Shown piece after piece: positions 19,478 through 30,951 of a stretch of DNA of 59,385 nucleotides. The notes under the pieces are model-generated. The model saw only the letters and a list, made by a program, of their open reading frames with translations, was not told the origin of the DNA and ran no database searches. The stretch spans positions 1 to 59,385 of the forward strand of contig MEFP01000020.1 of the NCBI GenBank assembly GCA_001725155.1, read 5' to 3'. Each line of letters starts with the position of its first letter. The stretch's first letter is position 1. The stretch comes from Lysobacteraceae bacterium SCN 69-320. Its GTDB lineage: Bacteria; Pseudomonadota; Gammaproteobacteria; Xanthomonadales; Rhodanobacteraceae. The position numbers were made by a program, and so were the translations under genes.

Positions 19478-19755
19478 CCGGCACCGACGCGCGCCATGCG
19501 GGTTTCGGCAAGGATGGCAAGCCGGATTTCTGGATAGGCACGGGCGGCGAGCCGACGCGCCATGGCCTGCACCTGGCCTTCGCCGCGGCCGACCGCGCCG
19601 CGGTCGATGCCTTCCACGCGGCCGCGCGGGCCGCGGGCGCGCGCGACAACGGCGCACCGGGCCTGCGGCCGCACTATCACCCGAACTACTACGGCGCTTT
19701 CGTCATCGACCCCGACGGCCACAATATCGAAGCCGTCTGTCACAAGCCGGCCTGA
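19363..19755 (+). CDS. VOC (glyoxalase/bleomycin-resistance superfamily) protein
   Basis: The 130-residue protein has the two beta-alpha-beta-beta-beta halves of the vicinal-oxygen-chelate fold. It opens LDHIGITVADFDRSLRFYTD and closes YYGAFVIDPDGHNIEAVCH, with the usual metal-ligand His near the start and Glu near the end. AAGGAC lies eight bases before the ATG at 19363. The substrate cannot be read from sequence. Its place between liuC and liuD suggests cotranscription but not necessarily a role in leucine breakdown. The upstream DUF559 frame overlaps its first 115 bases. Confidence 0.85.
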   Translation: MLDHIGITVADFDRSLRFYTDVLAPLGYDIVMQVTPEMTGTDARHAGFGKDGKPDFWIGTGGEPTRHGLHLAFAAADRAAVDAFHAAARAAGARDNGAPGLRPHYHPNYYGAFVIDPDGHNIEAVCHKPA

Positions 19756-19834
19756 CCGGTCACGATCCGCACGCGACACCCACCCTGCTCCGCCGCGCCG
19801 CGAAGGCCGGCCGCCACCGAACGGAAGGCTCACG

Positions 19835-21853
19835 ATGCAAGGACTGTTTTCCAAGGTACTCATAGCCAACCGCGGCGAGATCGCCTGCCGCGTGATCCGC
19901 ACCTGCCGCCGCCTCGGCATCGCGACGGTCGCGGTGTATTCCGACGCCGACGCGACCGCCCAGCATGTGCGCCTGGCCGACGAGGCCTGGCCGATCGGCG
20001 GCTCGCGGCCGGCCGAATCCTATCTGCGCGGCGAGGTGATCCTCGACGTCGCGAAGACGAGCGGCGCCCAGGCCATCCACCCGGGCTACGGTTTCCTGTC
20101 GGAGAACGCCGATTTCGCCGATGCGGTCGAAGCCGCCGGTCTCGTGTTCATCGGACCCAGCGCCGCGTCGATGCGCAAGATGGGCTCCAAGGCCGGCGCC
20201 AAGATCCTCATGCAGGAACACAAGGTTCCGGTCGTGCCGGGCTATACCGGCGAAGATCAGGATCCGGCACTGCTCGCGCGCGAGGCCGACCGCATCGGCT
20301 ATCCGCTGATGATCAAGGCCGCCCACGGCGGCGGCGGCAAGGGCATGCGCATAGTGCGCGCCAGGGAGGAATTCGCGGCGAATCTCGAATCCTGCCAGCG
20401 CGAAGCGAGGAACGCATTCGGCCGCGACCGCGTGCTGCTCGAACGCTACGTCGAGAAACCGCGCCACATCGAGTTCCAGGTATTCGGCGACCGCCACGGC
20501 AACATCGTGCATCTGAACGAGCGCGAGTGCTCGGCCCAGCGCCGCTACCAGAAAGTGCTGGAGGAAGCGCCCTCGCCGTTCGTCACGCCGGAGCTGCGCA
20601 CGCGCATGGGCGAGGCTGCCGTCGCCGCGGCGCGCGCGATCGACTACGCCAATGCCGGCACGGTCGAGTTCATCGTCGGCCAGAACGGCGAATTCTATTT
20701 CATGGAAATCAACACGCGGCTGCAGGTCGAGCATCCGGTCACCGAGCTCACCCTGAACCTCGACCTCGTCGAGCTGCAGCTACGCGTCGCGGCCGGCGAA
20801 GCGCTGCCGGCTTCGCTCGTGCGCAACAAGTCGGTGCCGGCCGACGGCCACGCGATCGAGCTGCGCCTGTATGCCGAAGACCCGGCGCAGAACTTCCTGC
20901 CGGGCTCGGGCCGCCTGACGACCCTGCGCCTGCCAACCGCCTCGCGCCACGTGCGCATCGACGGCGGCGTCATCCAGGGCGATACCGTGTCGATCTTCTA
21001 CGACCCGATGATCGCCAAGCTCATCGTCTGGGATCGCACGCGCGACGAAGCGCTGCAGCGCCTGCGCGAAGCACTCGCCGCTACCGAGATCGTCGGGCCC
21101 AAATCGAACGTCGAGTTCCTCGAACGGCTCGTGCGCCATCCGGCCGTGACCGGCGCGACGATCGACACCGGCTATCTCGACCGTCATCTCGAGGAATTCC
21201 TGCCGGCGCAGGCCGAACCGGTGCCGACGGCGCTGTTCGCCGCCGCGGCCGCGGCGGTGCTGCTGGACCAGGAAGCCGCCGCACCGCAGCTCGCGGCAAC
21301 CGGCAGCGATCCGCATTCGCCCTGGGCGCGCGCCGACGGCTGGCGTCTGGGTCATCCGGGCAAGCGCGTCGTCGTGCTCGTGCAGGCCGGCGAACGCGTG
21401 GAAATCACCGCGCACGGCAACGGCGGCGACTACACCCTCGAATGGAACGGCACGCAGGCGCGCGTGCGCAACGCGCTGCTCGCCGACGGCGGGTTCAGCG
21501 CCGAGATCGACGGCACCATGCGCCGCCTGCGCGCCGGCATCGACGCAGCCCATGTGCTGCTGCACGACGGCCGGACACGCCGCGTGTTCGAGCGTGCCGC
21601 CGCCTTCGCCTACCGCGCGAGCGCCGCCGGCGGCGGCGACCGCGTCGCTGCGCCGATGCCCGGCCGCGTCGTGCTCACCCGCGTGCAGGCCGGCGACAGC
21701 GTGACCGAAGGCCAGGAGCTCGCGATCATGGAAGCCATGAAGATGGAGATCACCCTGCGCGCGCCGCGCGCCGGCACGATCGCCATCGTCCAGGTGAGCG
21801 CCGGCGAGTTCGTCGAGGCCGACGCCGTACTGATCCGCCTGGAGTCCGTATGA
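19835..21853 (+). CDS. liuD: Biotin-dependent acyl-CoA carboxylase alpha subunit, probable methylcrotonyl-CoA carboxylase
   Basis: The protein has 672 residues, matching MCC alpha. The biotin carboxylase domain shows SKVLIANRGEIACRVIRTC, HPGYGFLSEN, the ATP-grasp loop AAHGGGGKGMRIV, and MEINTRLQVEHPVTE. A BT-type linker domain follows. The C-terminal biotinyl domain has EAMKM with biotin on Lys636. It carboxylates biotin and passes CO2 to a beta subunit, which makes 3-methylglutaconyl-CoA; that beta subunit is not in the window. A propionyl- or geranyl-CoA carboxylase is possible by sequence alone; flanking liuC and liuE favour MCC. AAGG lies before the ATG at 19835. Confidence 0.87.
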   Translation: MQGLFSKVLIANRGEIACRVIRTCRRLGIATVAVYSDADATAQHVRLADEAWPIGGSRPAESYLRGEVILDVAKTSGAQAIHPGYGFLSENADFADAVEAAGLVFIGPSAASMRKMGSKAGAKILMQEHKVPVVPGYTGEDQDPALLAREADRIGYPLMIKAAHGGGGKGMRIVRAREEFAANLESCQREARNAFGRDRVLLERYVEKPRHIEFQVFGDRHGNIVHLNERECSAQRRYQKVLEEAPSPFVTPELRTRMGEAAVAAARAIDYANAGTVEFIVGQNGEFYFMEINTRLQVEHPVTELTLNLDLVELQLRVAAGEALPASLVRNKSVPADGHAIELRLYAEDPAQNFLPGSGRLTTLRLPTASRHVRIDGGVIQGDTVSIFYDPMIAKLIVWDRTRDEALQRLREALAATEIVGPKSNVEFLERLVRHPAVTGATIDTGYLDRHLEEFLPAQAEPVPTALFAAAAAAVLLDQEAAAPQLAATGSDPHSPWARADGWRLGHPGKRVVVLVQAGERVEITAHGNGGDYTLEWNGTQARVRNALLADGGFSAEIDGTMRRLRAGIDAAHVLLHDGRTRRVFERAAAFAYRASAAGGGDRVAAPMPGRVVLTRVQAGDSVTEGQELAIMEAMKMEITLRAPRAGTIAIVQVSAGEFVEADAVLIRLESV

Positions 21854-21867
21854 ACCATCCACGCACC

Positions 21868-21902
21868 GTAGGTTGCGGTGAGCGCAGCCGACCGCAACGT
21901 CA
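21868..21902. repeat. REP-type palindromic repeat (second family), single copy
   Basis: The plus strand reads GTAGGTTGCGGTGAGCGCAG followed by CCGACCGCAACGTC. The arms GGTTGCGGT and ACCGCAAC pair around GAGCGCAGCCG. The same unit recurs at 53957-53987 and, inverted, at 54288-54324. It lies just after the liuD stop, between liuD and the lipoprotein gene. Confidence 0.75.
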
Positions 21903-21996
21903 AGGTCTCATCGCACCGGCAGACCGCGAGTCCGAAGCCATGTCCGCGGCGGCCGCGCCGCAGGCGCGCGGGGCCCTCCGCAACGGGACCGCCGCG

Positions 21997-22650
21997 ATGT
22001 TCCGGTTCGCTTTGCTCACCACAACCTGCGTCGCGTTGTTGTTGCTGGCCGGCTGCACGGAAACGCGCTTCGAGTCGCCGCTCGGCGACAACATCGAAAG
22101 CTGCGACGTGCGCTGGAAGGGACTCTGGCTGGCCCAGGACGGCGAAGCACGCGAGCGCGGCGAAGGCGCGTTCCACGTCGACGACGAATGCCGCTTCCAG
22201 ATGCTGGACCAGACCGAGCCCGGCACGCCGTTCAAGCTGATCCACGTGCCGCTGAACTTCGTCCACGACGGCGGCAACGACTACCTCGTCGTCTCCGACG
22301 TGCAGCTCAAGGGTCTGGTCAAGCTGCCGGCGCCGCACGCGGTCAGTCCGACGCCGGAGAAATCATTCTTCTTCGCGCGCTACCGCCTGCGCGGCGAGCG
22401 ACTGGAGATCCACGACGTCGACAGCGAGCGCGTCGCCAAGCTCATCCTCGACGCCAAGCTCGAAGGCACGATCGACAAGAGCGCGACGGAGCTGCACGTC
22501 TACGTGCGCGGCAATCGCCAGCAGATGCTGGAAATCGTCCGCACACAGCCCCTGTTCGCGGACAAGGCCACGGTGTTCCTGCGCAGCGAACAGTCGGTCG
22601 AGGCCTACCAGAAATCCCTGCTCGCGCGTCAGCGCAAGGAAAAACCATGA
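21997..22650 (+). CDS. Hypothetical lipoprotein
   Basis: The protein has 217 residues and I do not recognise its family. It starts MFRFALLTTTCVALLLLAGC, a classic lipoprotein signal with lipobox LAGC and Cys20 as the lipidated residue. The mature part is polar, with mixed alpha/beta character and no repeats or membrane segments. An in-frame ATG at 21850, overlapping the liuD stop, would add 49 residues, but those translate the REP repeat and lack a signal, so the start at 21997 is preferred. The stop overlaps the liuE ATG (ATGA), so it is coupled to liuE. A functional link to leucine breakdown is not evident. Confidence 0.75.
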   Translation: MFRFALLTTTCVALLLLAGCTETRFESPLGDNIESCDVRWKGLWLAQDGEARERGEGAFHVDDECRFQMLDQTEPGTPFKLIHVPLNFVHDGGNDYLVVSDVQLKGLVKLPAPHAVSPTPEKSFFFARYRLRGERLEIHDVDSERVAKLILDAKLEGTIDKSATELHVYVRGNRQQMLEIVRTQPLFADKATVFLRSEQSVEAYQKSLLARQRKEKP

Positions 22651-23540
22651 GTCTGCCCAGCGAAGTGCGCATCGTCGAAGTCGGTCCGCGCGACGGTCTG
22701 CAGAACGAAAAGGCTCTCGTGCCCACGCCGGTCAAGATCGAGCTGATCGACCGGCTCGGCGCGACCGGCCTGCGCAGCATCGAGGCGACCAGCTTCGTGA
22801 GTCCGAAATGGATACCGCAGCTGGCCGACGCGGCCGAGGTCTATACCGGCATCCGCCGCCGCGACGGCGTGCACTATCCGGTGCTCGTGCCGAACCTGCA
22901 GGGCTACGAGCGCGCACGCGCCGTCGGCGTCGAGGAAATCGCCGTGTTCGCGGCGGCCTCCGAAGCATTCAGCCAGAAGAACATCAACGCCAGCATCAGC
23001 GAATCGCTGGAACGCTTCGCGCCGGTGCTCGCGCGCGCCGCCGCCGACGGCGTGCGCGTGCGCGGTTATGTCTCCACCGTGCTCGGCTGTCCCTACCAGG
23101 GCGAAGTGCCGCTGGCCGACGTCGTGCATGTCGCCACCGCGCTGCACCGCGCCGGCTGCTACGAGATCTCGCTCGGCGACACGATCGGCATGGGCACGCC
23201 GCGCAAGGCTGCAGCCATGCTCGCCGCAGTCGCGGCCGAAGTACCCATGGCCGCACTCGCCGTGCACTTCCACGACACGCGCGGCCAGGCACTCGCCAAT
23301 ATCCTCGCCTGCCTCGAACTCGGCGTCGCCGTCGTCGACGCGGCCGTATCGGGTACCGGCGGCTGTCCCTACGCCAAGGGCGCCAGCGGCAATGTCGCGA
23401 GCGAAGACGTGGTCTACATGCTCGAAGGCATGGGCATCGCGACCGGCGTGGATCTGCCGGCGCTGGTCGATACCGGCCGCTGGCTCGCGACGCAGCTCGG
23501 CCGCGAAACCGGCAGCAAGGTCGGCAAGGCCGGCCTCTGA
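22647..23540 (+). CDS. liuE: Hydroxymethylglutaryl-CoA lyase
   Basis: The protein has 297 residues, the normal size. It begins EVRIVEVGPRDGLQNE, the metal-binding signature of HMG-CoA lyase, and contains VFAAASEAFSQKNINAS, HFHDTRGQALAN and the active-site loop SGTGGCPYAKGASGN with the catalytic Cys. It cleaves HMG-CoA to acetoacetate and acetyl-CoA, the last step of leucine breakdown. AAGGA precedes the ATG, which overlaps the lipoprotein stop. The gene ends the liu block. Confidence 0.95.
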   Translation: MSLPSEVRIVEVGPRDGLQNEKALVPTPVKIELIDRLGATGLRSIEATSFVSPKWIPQLADAAEVYTGIRRRDGVHYPVLVPNLQGYERARAVGVEEIAVFAAASEAFSQKNINASISESLERFAPVLARAAADGVRVRGYVSTVLGCPYQGEVPLADVVHVATALHRAGCYEISLGDTIGMGTPRKAAAMLAAVAAEVPMAALAVHFHDTRGQALANILACLELGVAVVDAAVSGTGGCPYAKGASGNVASEDVVYMLEGMGIATGVDLPALVDTGRWLATQLGRETGSKVGKAGL

Positions 23541-23563
23541 ACCGGCGCGCCGCGACCCGGATC

Positions 23564-23950
23564 GCGGCCGCCTTCAGCGCTTCGACCTGGGCCGGCAGGG
23601 TCGCGTGCAGCGCAGCCGGCAGCCCGATCCGTCACTCGACTGCGTTCCTAACCGCGCGCAGCGCTCCTGCGCGGTAGCTGCCCTCGGCACTTCGACCTGG
23701 ACCCGCAAGATCGTGCGCGTGGCCACAGCTCGACCAGCGGCATGACCGGCTTCGGAGCTGCATGCCGCACACTCGGACCGCCACTGCCTCCAGCGCTCGC
23801 TACCTGGACCAGTACGATCGCGTACAGGCGATCGGCAACTCGCTGGGCGACAGGACCTCATTCTGAATCGCGCCGCGATCTCAGATCGCTGCCGCCTTCA
23901 GCGCTTCGGCCTGCGCCAGCAGGGTCGCACGCAGCGCGGCCGGCAGCTCG
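23564..23950. repeat. Four decaying ~108-bp tandem repeats matching the 3' end of the DUF4132 gene
   Basis: Related units begin at 23564, 23674, 23782 and 23888, spaced 110, 108 and 106 bases. The last unit is the live 3' coding end of the DUF4132 gene (plus-strand reading GCCGCCTTCAGCGCTTCG). The first unit shares that string exactly and stays similar for about 50 bases. The second and third are eroded but keep CTTCGACCTGGACC-like or GCTACCTGGACC-like cores. No gene occupies 23541-23880. See findings. Confidence 0.6.
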
Positions 23951-26900
23951 CCCAGCGGCACGGCTTCGTAGCGCCCCTCCGCATTGCGCCGCCGCGGCCG
24001 CAGCACACCGACCTCGACCTCCTCGTTCACGTCGAAGAACACCGAAATGCCGCTGTGATCCAGGGTGATGTGCCAGTCGAGATCCGGCTCCCAGACGTGC
24101 TCGTTGATCATCGCGTTGTCTTCGCCGGGTCCCTTGAGGTAGCCCCATTTCTCGACGAGGCCGCCGAACTTCGCCCGGTTCAGCCGACTACCCTGTGCGC
24201 GCATGACGGCCGTCGCGACGACTTCGTCGGATTGCGCCGCGAACACGGCGATGTCGAACTGACCCAGCGGCGACAGCAGCTCGTAGTCGGCGAACTGCGC
24301 TGCCCAGGCCGCACGCTCGGGCGCGGGCATCTCCAGCGGATGGGCGACACGCACGGCCAGATTCGCGTCGAGCGCGACATCGTCGTCGAGCGCATCGACG
24401 AGGCTGCCGCTGCCGTTCGGCCGGAAGCGCAGCTGCGACTCGCCGGACGCGTCCACCGCCGACCACACCAGGCTCTGGCTCAGCACGGCCAGCAGCGGAT
24501 GGTCGATGAACAGACGCCGCCACTGCGCCGGCGTCCAAAGCTTGCCGACCTGCAGATTGCGCAGCAGACGCTGCGACTGCTGCTTCAACACGGGCTTGAG
24601 GTTCTTGCTCAGCGCCTTGAGCTGGTGGTCCGCAAGAGCGCGCAGTTGCGCATCCTCGCCGGCTTTCGCACGCGGCAATGACTTGGCCGTCTTGCCGGCC
24701 GCGTCGACGACGACGACGCTGAAGTCGCCGCGCACGCGCGCCGTGTACGCATAGGGACCGACATCCAGACGCAGGCCTTCGCGAGTCAGGCCGAAATCGG
24801 GCACGAGCTGCTCGAGGAATTCCTCCAGGGTCAGCCCCTGCCGCTGCGCCGCTTCCTGCAGCGCAAGCTGCGCATTGCGCTGTATCGAGTCGGAGAACTT
24901 GCGGCTTTCCCAGAGCTCGCGCACCTGACTGATGCCGTAGCTGCCAGGCAGCCGGGCGAGCAGACGGATGGCCGCGCTGGCCTTGGGCTTGCGCGTCTTC
25001 ATCCAGGCCTTGACCGCGCGCACGAGATCGTTGGCGACGCGCTCGTCGCCGTAGTCCGACAACGGCAGCAGCAGCCAGTTGAATTTGTCGCTGCCTTTTT
25101 CGGCGATCCAGCGACGCACGCCGTAACCGGCGAAATCGCCGCGCGCAGCCGGCGACAGGAAGGCCAGAATCTGGCGTGCGCGCCGCTGCAGATGATCCTC
25201 CGCAGCCAGCAGCAGGGCCAGCAGATACAGGCCCAGCCCTTCGCCGAGCGGCGCGAACAGGCGCGCGAGTTCGTCGTTCCAGGCCTTGACCGCAGCGGCC
25301 GGAATCTTCTGTCCGGCGGCGATTTCCTGCAGCGCACCCAGCGGCAGGCCGGCCCACGCGTCCAGTCCCTGCAGCGAACGGCCGGCACGCTCCAGCGCGT
25401 CAAGACTCAGGCCACGGCTGAAATCATCGTGGGCCTTGTCGGCCATGGTCGCAGCGACGGCGTCGCTCGCCGCCGGATCGGCATTCAGCGCAAGCCCCGT
25501 CAGCACGAGCAGACGCGCCTTGCGCTCGGACACTGCGAGCATCCCGCTGCGCTGCAGCGCGGCAACCGGCATCCGCGCGACCAGTGCCACGAGCTGCGGA
25601 CGCAAGACCTTCCCCGCTGCCGCGGCAAGCTGCAGCAGGCCGGCCGCGCAAGCCACCGTCGCGCCTTCGTCGAGCAGCGGCACGAGTTTGGCCTGATGTT
25701 TTTCCTCCAGCGCGGCGAAACTGGCCGGAAACGCCATGAGCGCGGCGCACAGCGGCGCCGGCGGCAACGCCGCCGGCGCCCCGCCGAGCCAGCTCGATCG
25801 GCTCAGATAGGACGCGCTCGCGAGCGCGACGAGCTCGGCCAGCGGCGAGCCGCCGGCGCCGACCGCGGCATTGAAGCGGAGCGTGGGGAAATAATCGTCG
25901 CCGGCCTGGGCGCGGAACAGCGCCGGCGCATCGGCGTACAAGGTCTCGGCCAACGGCAGAGCCTGCGCGCGCGTGGTCGATTCGGCGACGGCGCGCAGCA
26001 CGGCCTCGACGATGGCCGCACGCGCGGGCTCGCCGGCAGCCTGCCACAGCGCCTGCCAGCGCTCGACATCGTCGTATTCCAAGGTGTCCTCGTCGACGGT
26101 GTTTTCCACGAGCAGGTCGGCCTGCGTCGCTTCGAGCGCACGCAAGGTCGACCAGTACGGCTCCTGCGGCGCGGCGGCCGCCTCCCCGTCCTCACGGTCG
26201 TACCGCGTCGCGAGCTTGAACAGACGGCGCAGCGCGACCGCGCGCAGCTGGCTGCTGCCGCACTGTGCATACTCGCGCAGCACGCCGTCGTCGTCCTCGG
26301 CATCGAGCAGGCGCCGATCGACGTCACGGTCCGGCGCGTAGAGATGACGCACGATCAGCGCATGCCGCGTGGCCGCGTCGGCATGACTGGCCAGGCGGCC
26401 GAATGCCAGGGCGAACGCGCCGGGCTCGAGGAACTCGTCGAGCAGCGAGCGATACCAGGCCAGCGCCGCCGGCGAATCCAGCAGCGCATGGAACTGCGCG
26501 CAGCGCCGCCATTTGGCCTGCTCCAGATACAGCGCCGATGCCGCCAGCCGAGGATTCCCGCGCAGCCCGCGCGGCGGCCAGAAAACGCGCAGCTGGCGCT
26601 CGGTCATGGCCTCGATCAGCCGCGCCCAGCGCAGGTCGTCGATGGCCAGTTCCTCGGCGAGGCCGGTGCGCATCAAGGTCTCGCTCAAGGACGGACCGTC
26701 GTCGCGTGCCGCGACCTCGAACAGCCATTCGCTGCGTACCGCAGCACGCAGCAGCGGCCGCAGCACCTGCGCGATCGGCACCGCCGCATCGGCGAGGGTC
26801 GTTGCCGGCGTCGCGAAATCGAGATGGGTGCTACGCGTCGTTTCGAGCAGCAGGCCCAGCGCCCAGTCCGGATCGACGTCGCCGTCATTGATGCGCAGGT

Positions 26901-27558
26901 GCTCGCGCAACAGCAGCATCGCGACCTGCAGCTGAGCCAGCACGCGCAGCGCATCGCCGTTTTCGCCCCAGCGCTGCGTCGCAACCTCGGCGAACAGACG
27001 CGCGAACTCGGCGATTCCACCGTGAGCCTGCAGCAACGCCGTCACCGGCGCCCATTCGCCCTGCCCGTGGATCAGCGCCTGCGCCCAGTCCGCCAGCGCC
27101 GCGGCCTGCATCTGCTGCATCTGCTGCATCGACGCGACGTGCGGCGCGCCGTCGTCCTCGCGCGGCTGCAGCAGAGTGCGCAGATACACCGGCTCCAGCA
27201 GCGGCGCGAGCAGCAGCACCCCGCGCTCGCCGGTCGCATGCCACTGTGCCGGCGGCGTGTCGGCGAGCACGCCGGCCAGCAGCCCGGCCAGCGGCCGGTA
27301 GCCGTAGAGGGAGTCGGTGCCGGCGTCGTAGCGCGTCTGCCGCGCGAGTTCGCCGCGCCAGTCATCAGGCAGCTCGGCATCGCCCTGCCAATAGCTGCAC
27401 AGCGCGTCGGCATCGAGCGCCACACCGATACCGCATTGCGCATAGGCCGCCGCGAGCGCGGCCGGAAACGCCGCGGCATCAGGCGCGCGCGAAAGCAGGC
27501 CGCTGATGGCCTGGCGATGGTTGTCCTGCACGGAATTCCCCCGATCTTCGACTGTCAT
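23881..27558 (-). CDS. Very large DUF4132-domain protein
   Basis: The protein has 1225 residues from the ATG at 27558 (MTVEDRGNSVQDNHRQ). It has no signal peptide and is rich in Ala and Leu, with long helical stretches that suggest HEAT-like or armadillo-like packing. The C-terminal third (from about residue 850) carries the DUF4132 signature: GLTLEEFLEQLVPDFGLT, LDVGPYAYTARVRGDFSVVV, and later LGQFDIAVFAAQSDEVVAT and PLGELPAALRATLLAQAE. Members often occur near WGR-domain proteins and MoxR/VWA modules; none is present here. Function is unknown. The ribosome binding site is weak. A frame open further upstream is not used, because it would read through hairpin 27670-27707. Confidence 0.85.
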   Translation of the reverse strand: MTVEDRGNSVQDNHRQAISGLLSRAPDAAAFPAALAAAYAQCGIGVALDADALCSYWQGDAELPDDWRGELARQTRYDAGTDSLYGYRPLAGLLAGVLADTPPAQWHATGERGVLLLAPLLEPVYLRTLLQPREDDGAPHVASMQQMQQMQAAALADWAQALIHGQGEWAPVTALLQAHGGIAEFARLFAEVATQRWGENGDALRVLAQLQVAMLLLREHLRINDGDVDPDWALGLLLETTRSTHLDFATPATTLADAAVPIAQVLRPLLRAAVRSEWLFEVAARDDGPSLSETLMRTGLAEELAIDDLRWARLIEAMTERQLRVFWPPRGLRGNPRLAASALYLEQAKWRRCAQFHALLDSPAALAWYRSLLDEFLEPGAFALAFGRLASHADAATRHALIVRHLYAPDRDVDRRLLDAEDDDGVLREYAQCGSSQLRAVALRRLFKLATRYDREDGEAAAAPQEPYWSTLRALEATQADLLVENTVDEDTLEYDDVERWQALWQAAGEPARAAIVEAVLRAVAESTTRAQALPLAETLYADAPALFRAQAGDDYFPTLRFNAAVGAGGSPLAELVALASASYLSRSSWLGGAPAALPPAPLCAALMAFPASFAALEEKHQAKLVPLLDEGATVACAAGLLQLAAAAGKVLRPQLVALVARMPVAALQRSGMLAVSERKARLLVLTGLALNADPAASDAVAATMADKAHDDFSRGLSLDALERAGRSLQGLDAWAGLPLGALQEIAAGQKIPAAAVKAWNDELARLFAPLGEGLGLYLLALLLAAEDHLQRRARQILAFLSPAARGDFAGYGVRRWIAEKGSDKFNWLLLPLSDYGDERVANDLVRAVKAWMKTRKPKASAAIRLLARLPGSYGISQVRELWESRKFSDSIQRNAQLALQEAAQRQGLTLEEFLEQLVPDFGLTREGLRLDVGPYAYTARVRGDFSVVVVDAAGKTAKSLPRAKAGEDAQLRALADHQLKALSKNLKPVLKQQSQRLLRNLQVGKLWTPAQWRRLFIDHPLLAVLSQSLVWSAVDASGESQLRFRPNGSGSLVDALDDDVALDANLAVRVAHPLEMPAPERAAWAAQFADYELLSPLGQFDIAVFAAQSDEVVATAVMRAQGSRLNRAKFGGLVEKWGYLKGPGEDNAMINEHVWEPDLDWHITLDHSGISVFFDVNEEVEVGVLRPRRRNAEGRYEAVPLGELPAALRATLLAQAEALKAAAI

Positions 27559-27669
27559 CGCGCCGCGAAAGACGCAACGCCGCGCCAGCATAGCCGGGGT
27601 CGCGGAAAAGTCACCGGCGGATTTGTCAGGTGAAGACGGAAATCGGGAATCCGGAATCACAAGAACATT

Positions 27670-27707
27670 GGCGGAAACCCCTCCCCTTGAAGGAGAGGGG
27701 TTTCCGC
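27670..27707. terminator. Hairpin with the element core, likely 3' terminator of the signalling operon
   Basis: GGCGGAAACCCCTC at the left pairs perfectly over 14 bases with GAGGGGTTTCCGCC at the right; the loop contains CCTTGAAGG. The centre is the same CCCCTTGAAGG-type core as elements A-E, but without the outer arms or a partner end. It lies 95 bases past the stop of the receiver gene and 110 bases upstream of DUF4132, so it may end transcription of the kinase operon. No T-tract is present. Confidence 0.6.
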
Positions 27708-27802
27708 CTGTGTCTTCGAGCAGAGGCTTCTCTGTACCGGTTCCTACGACTCCCGACGCCTTGCCCTGGATTCCCGCTTCTCCATTCCCGCCCCCTGCCT
27801 CC

Positions 27803-28245
27803 TCATACCGGCGGCAGCACCACGATCGTGAACCAGAAATTCTCGATGGTCTTGACGACCTGGATGAACTGGTCGAAGTCGACGGGCTTGCTGATGAAGC
27901 AGTTCGCATGCAGGTCGTACATGCGCACGAGGTCTTCCTCGGCGCGCGACGTCGTCAGCACGACGACCGGAATGCGCCGCAGCGAGGCGTCGCTCTTGAT
28001 CTCGGCCAGTACTTCGCGGCCGTCGCGGCGCGGCAGGTTGAGGTCGAGCAGGATCAGGTCGGGCCGCGGCGCGCTGGCGTAGTCGCCGCGCCGGAACAGG
28101 AAATCCAGCGCGCGCTCGCCGTCTTCGACGACGTGCAGGCGATTGCGCAGATGGCCTTCGCGCAGCGCTTCGCGGGTCAGGCGCACGTCGCCTTCGTTGT
28201 CTTCCACGAGCAGGATTTCCACGGAGCGGGGGGCGGTGGCGTCGC

Positions 28246-28249
<4 letters not shown>
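27803..28249 (-). CDS. Single-domain response regulator (Rcp1 type)
   Basis: The protein has 148 residues and consists only of a receiver domain. It reads [16 protein letters not shown] at the acidic pocket, phospho-acceptor Asp69 in LILLDLNLP, then [12 protein letters not shown] and the Lys of [10 protein letters not shown]. The WF-containing tail is typical of the Rcp1 class that partners phytochrome-like kinases. There is no output domain, so it acts by relay or by binding. The ATG at 28249 overlaps the kinase stop (ATGA), so it is coupled to the CHASE/PAS kinase. It is closely related to the first receiver of the third gene in the operon. Confidence 0.93.

Positions 28250-30943
<2,694 letters not shown>

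Positions 30944-30951
<8 letters not shown>

Noticed and set aside
19835-21853. liuD as acetyl- or propionyl-CoA carboxylase
   Set aside because: Not excluded by sequence, but the biotinyl domain in the same chain argues against AccC, and the flanking liuC and liuE favour methylcrotonyl-CoA carboxylase.
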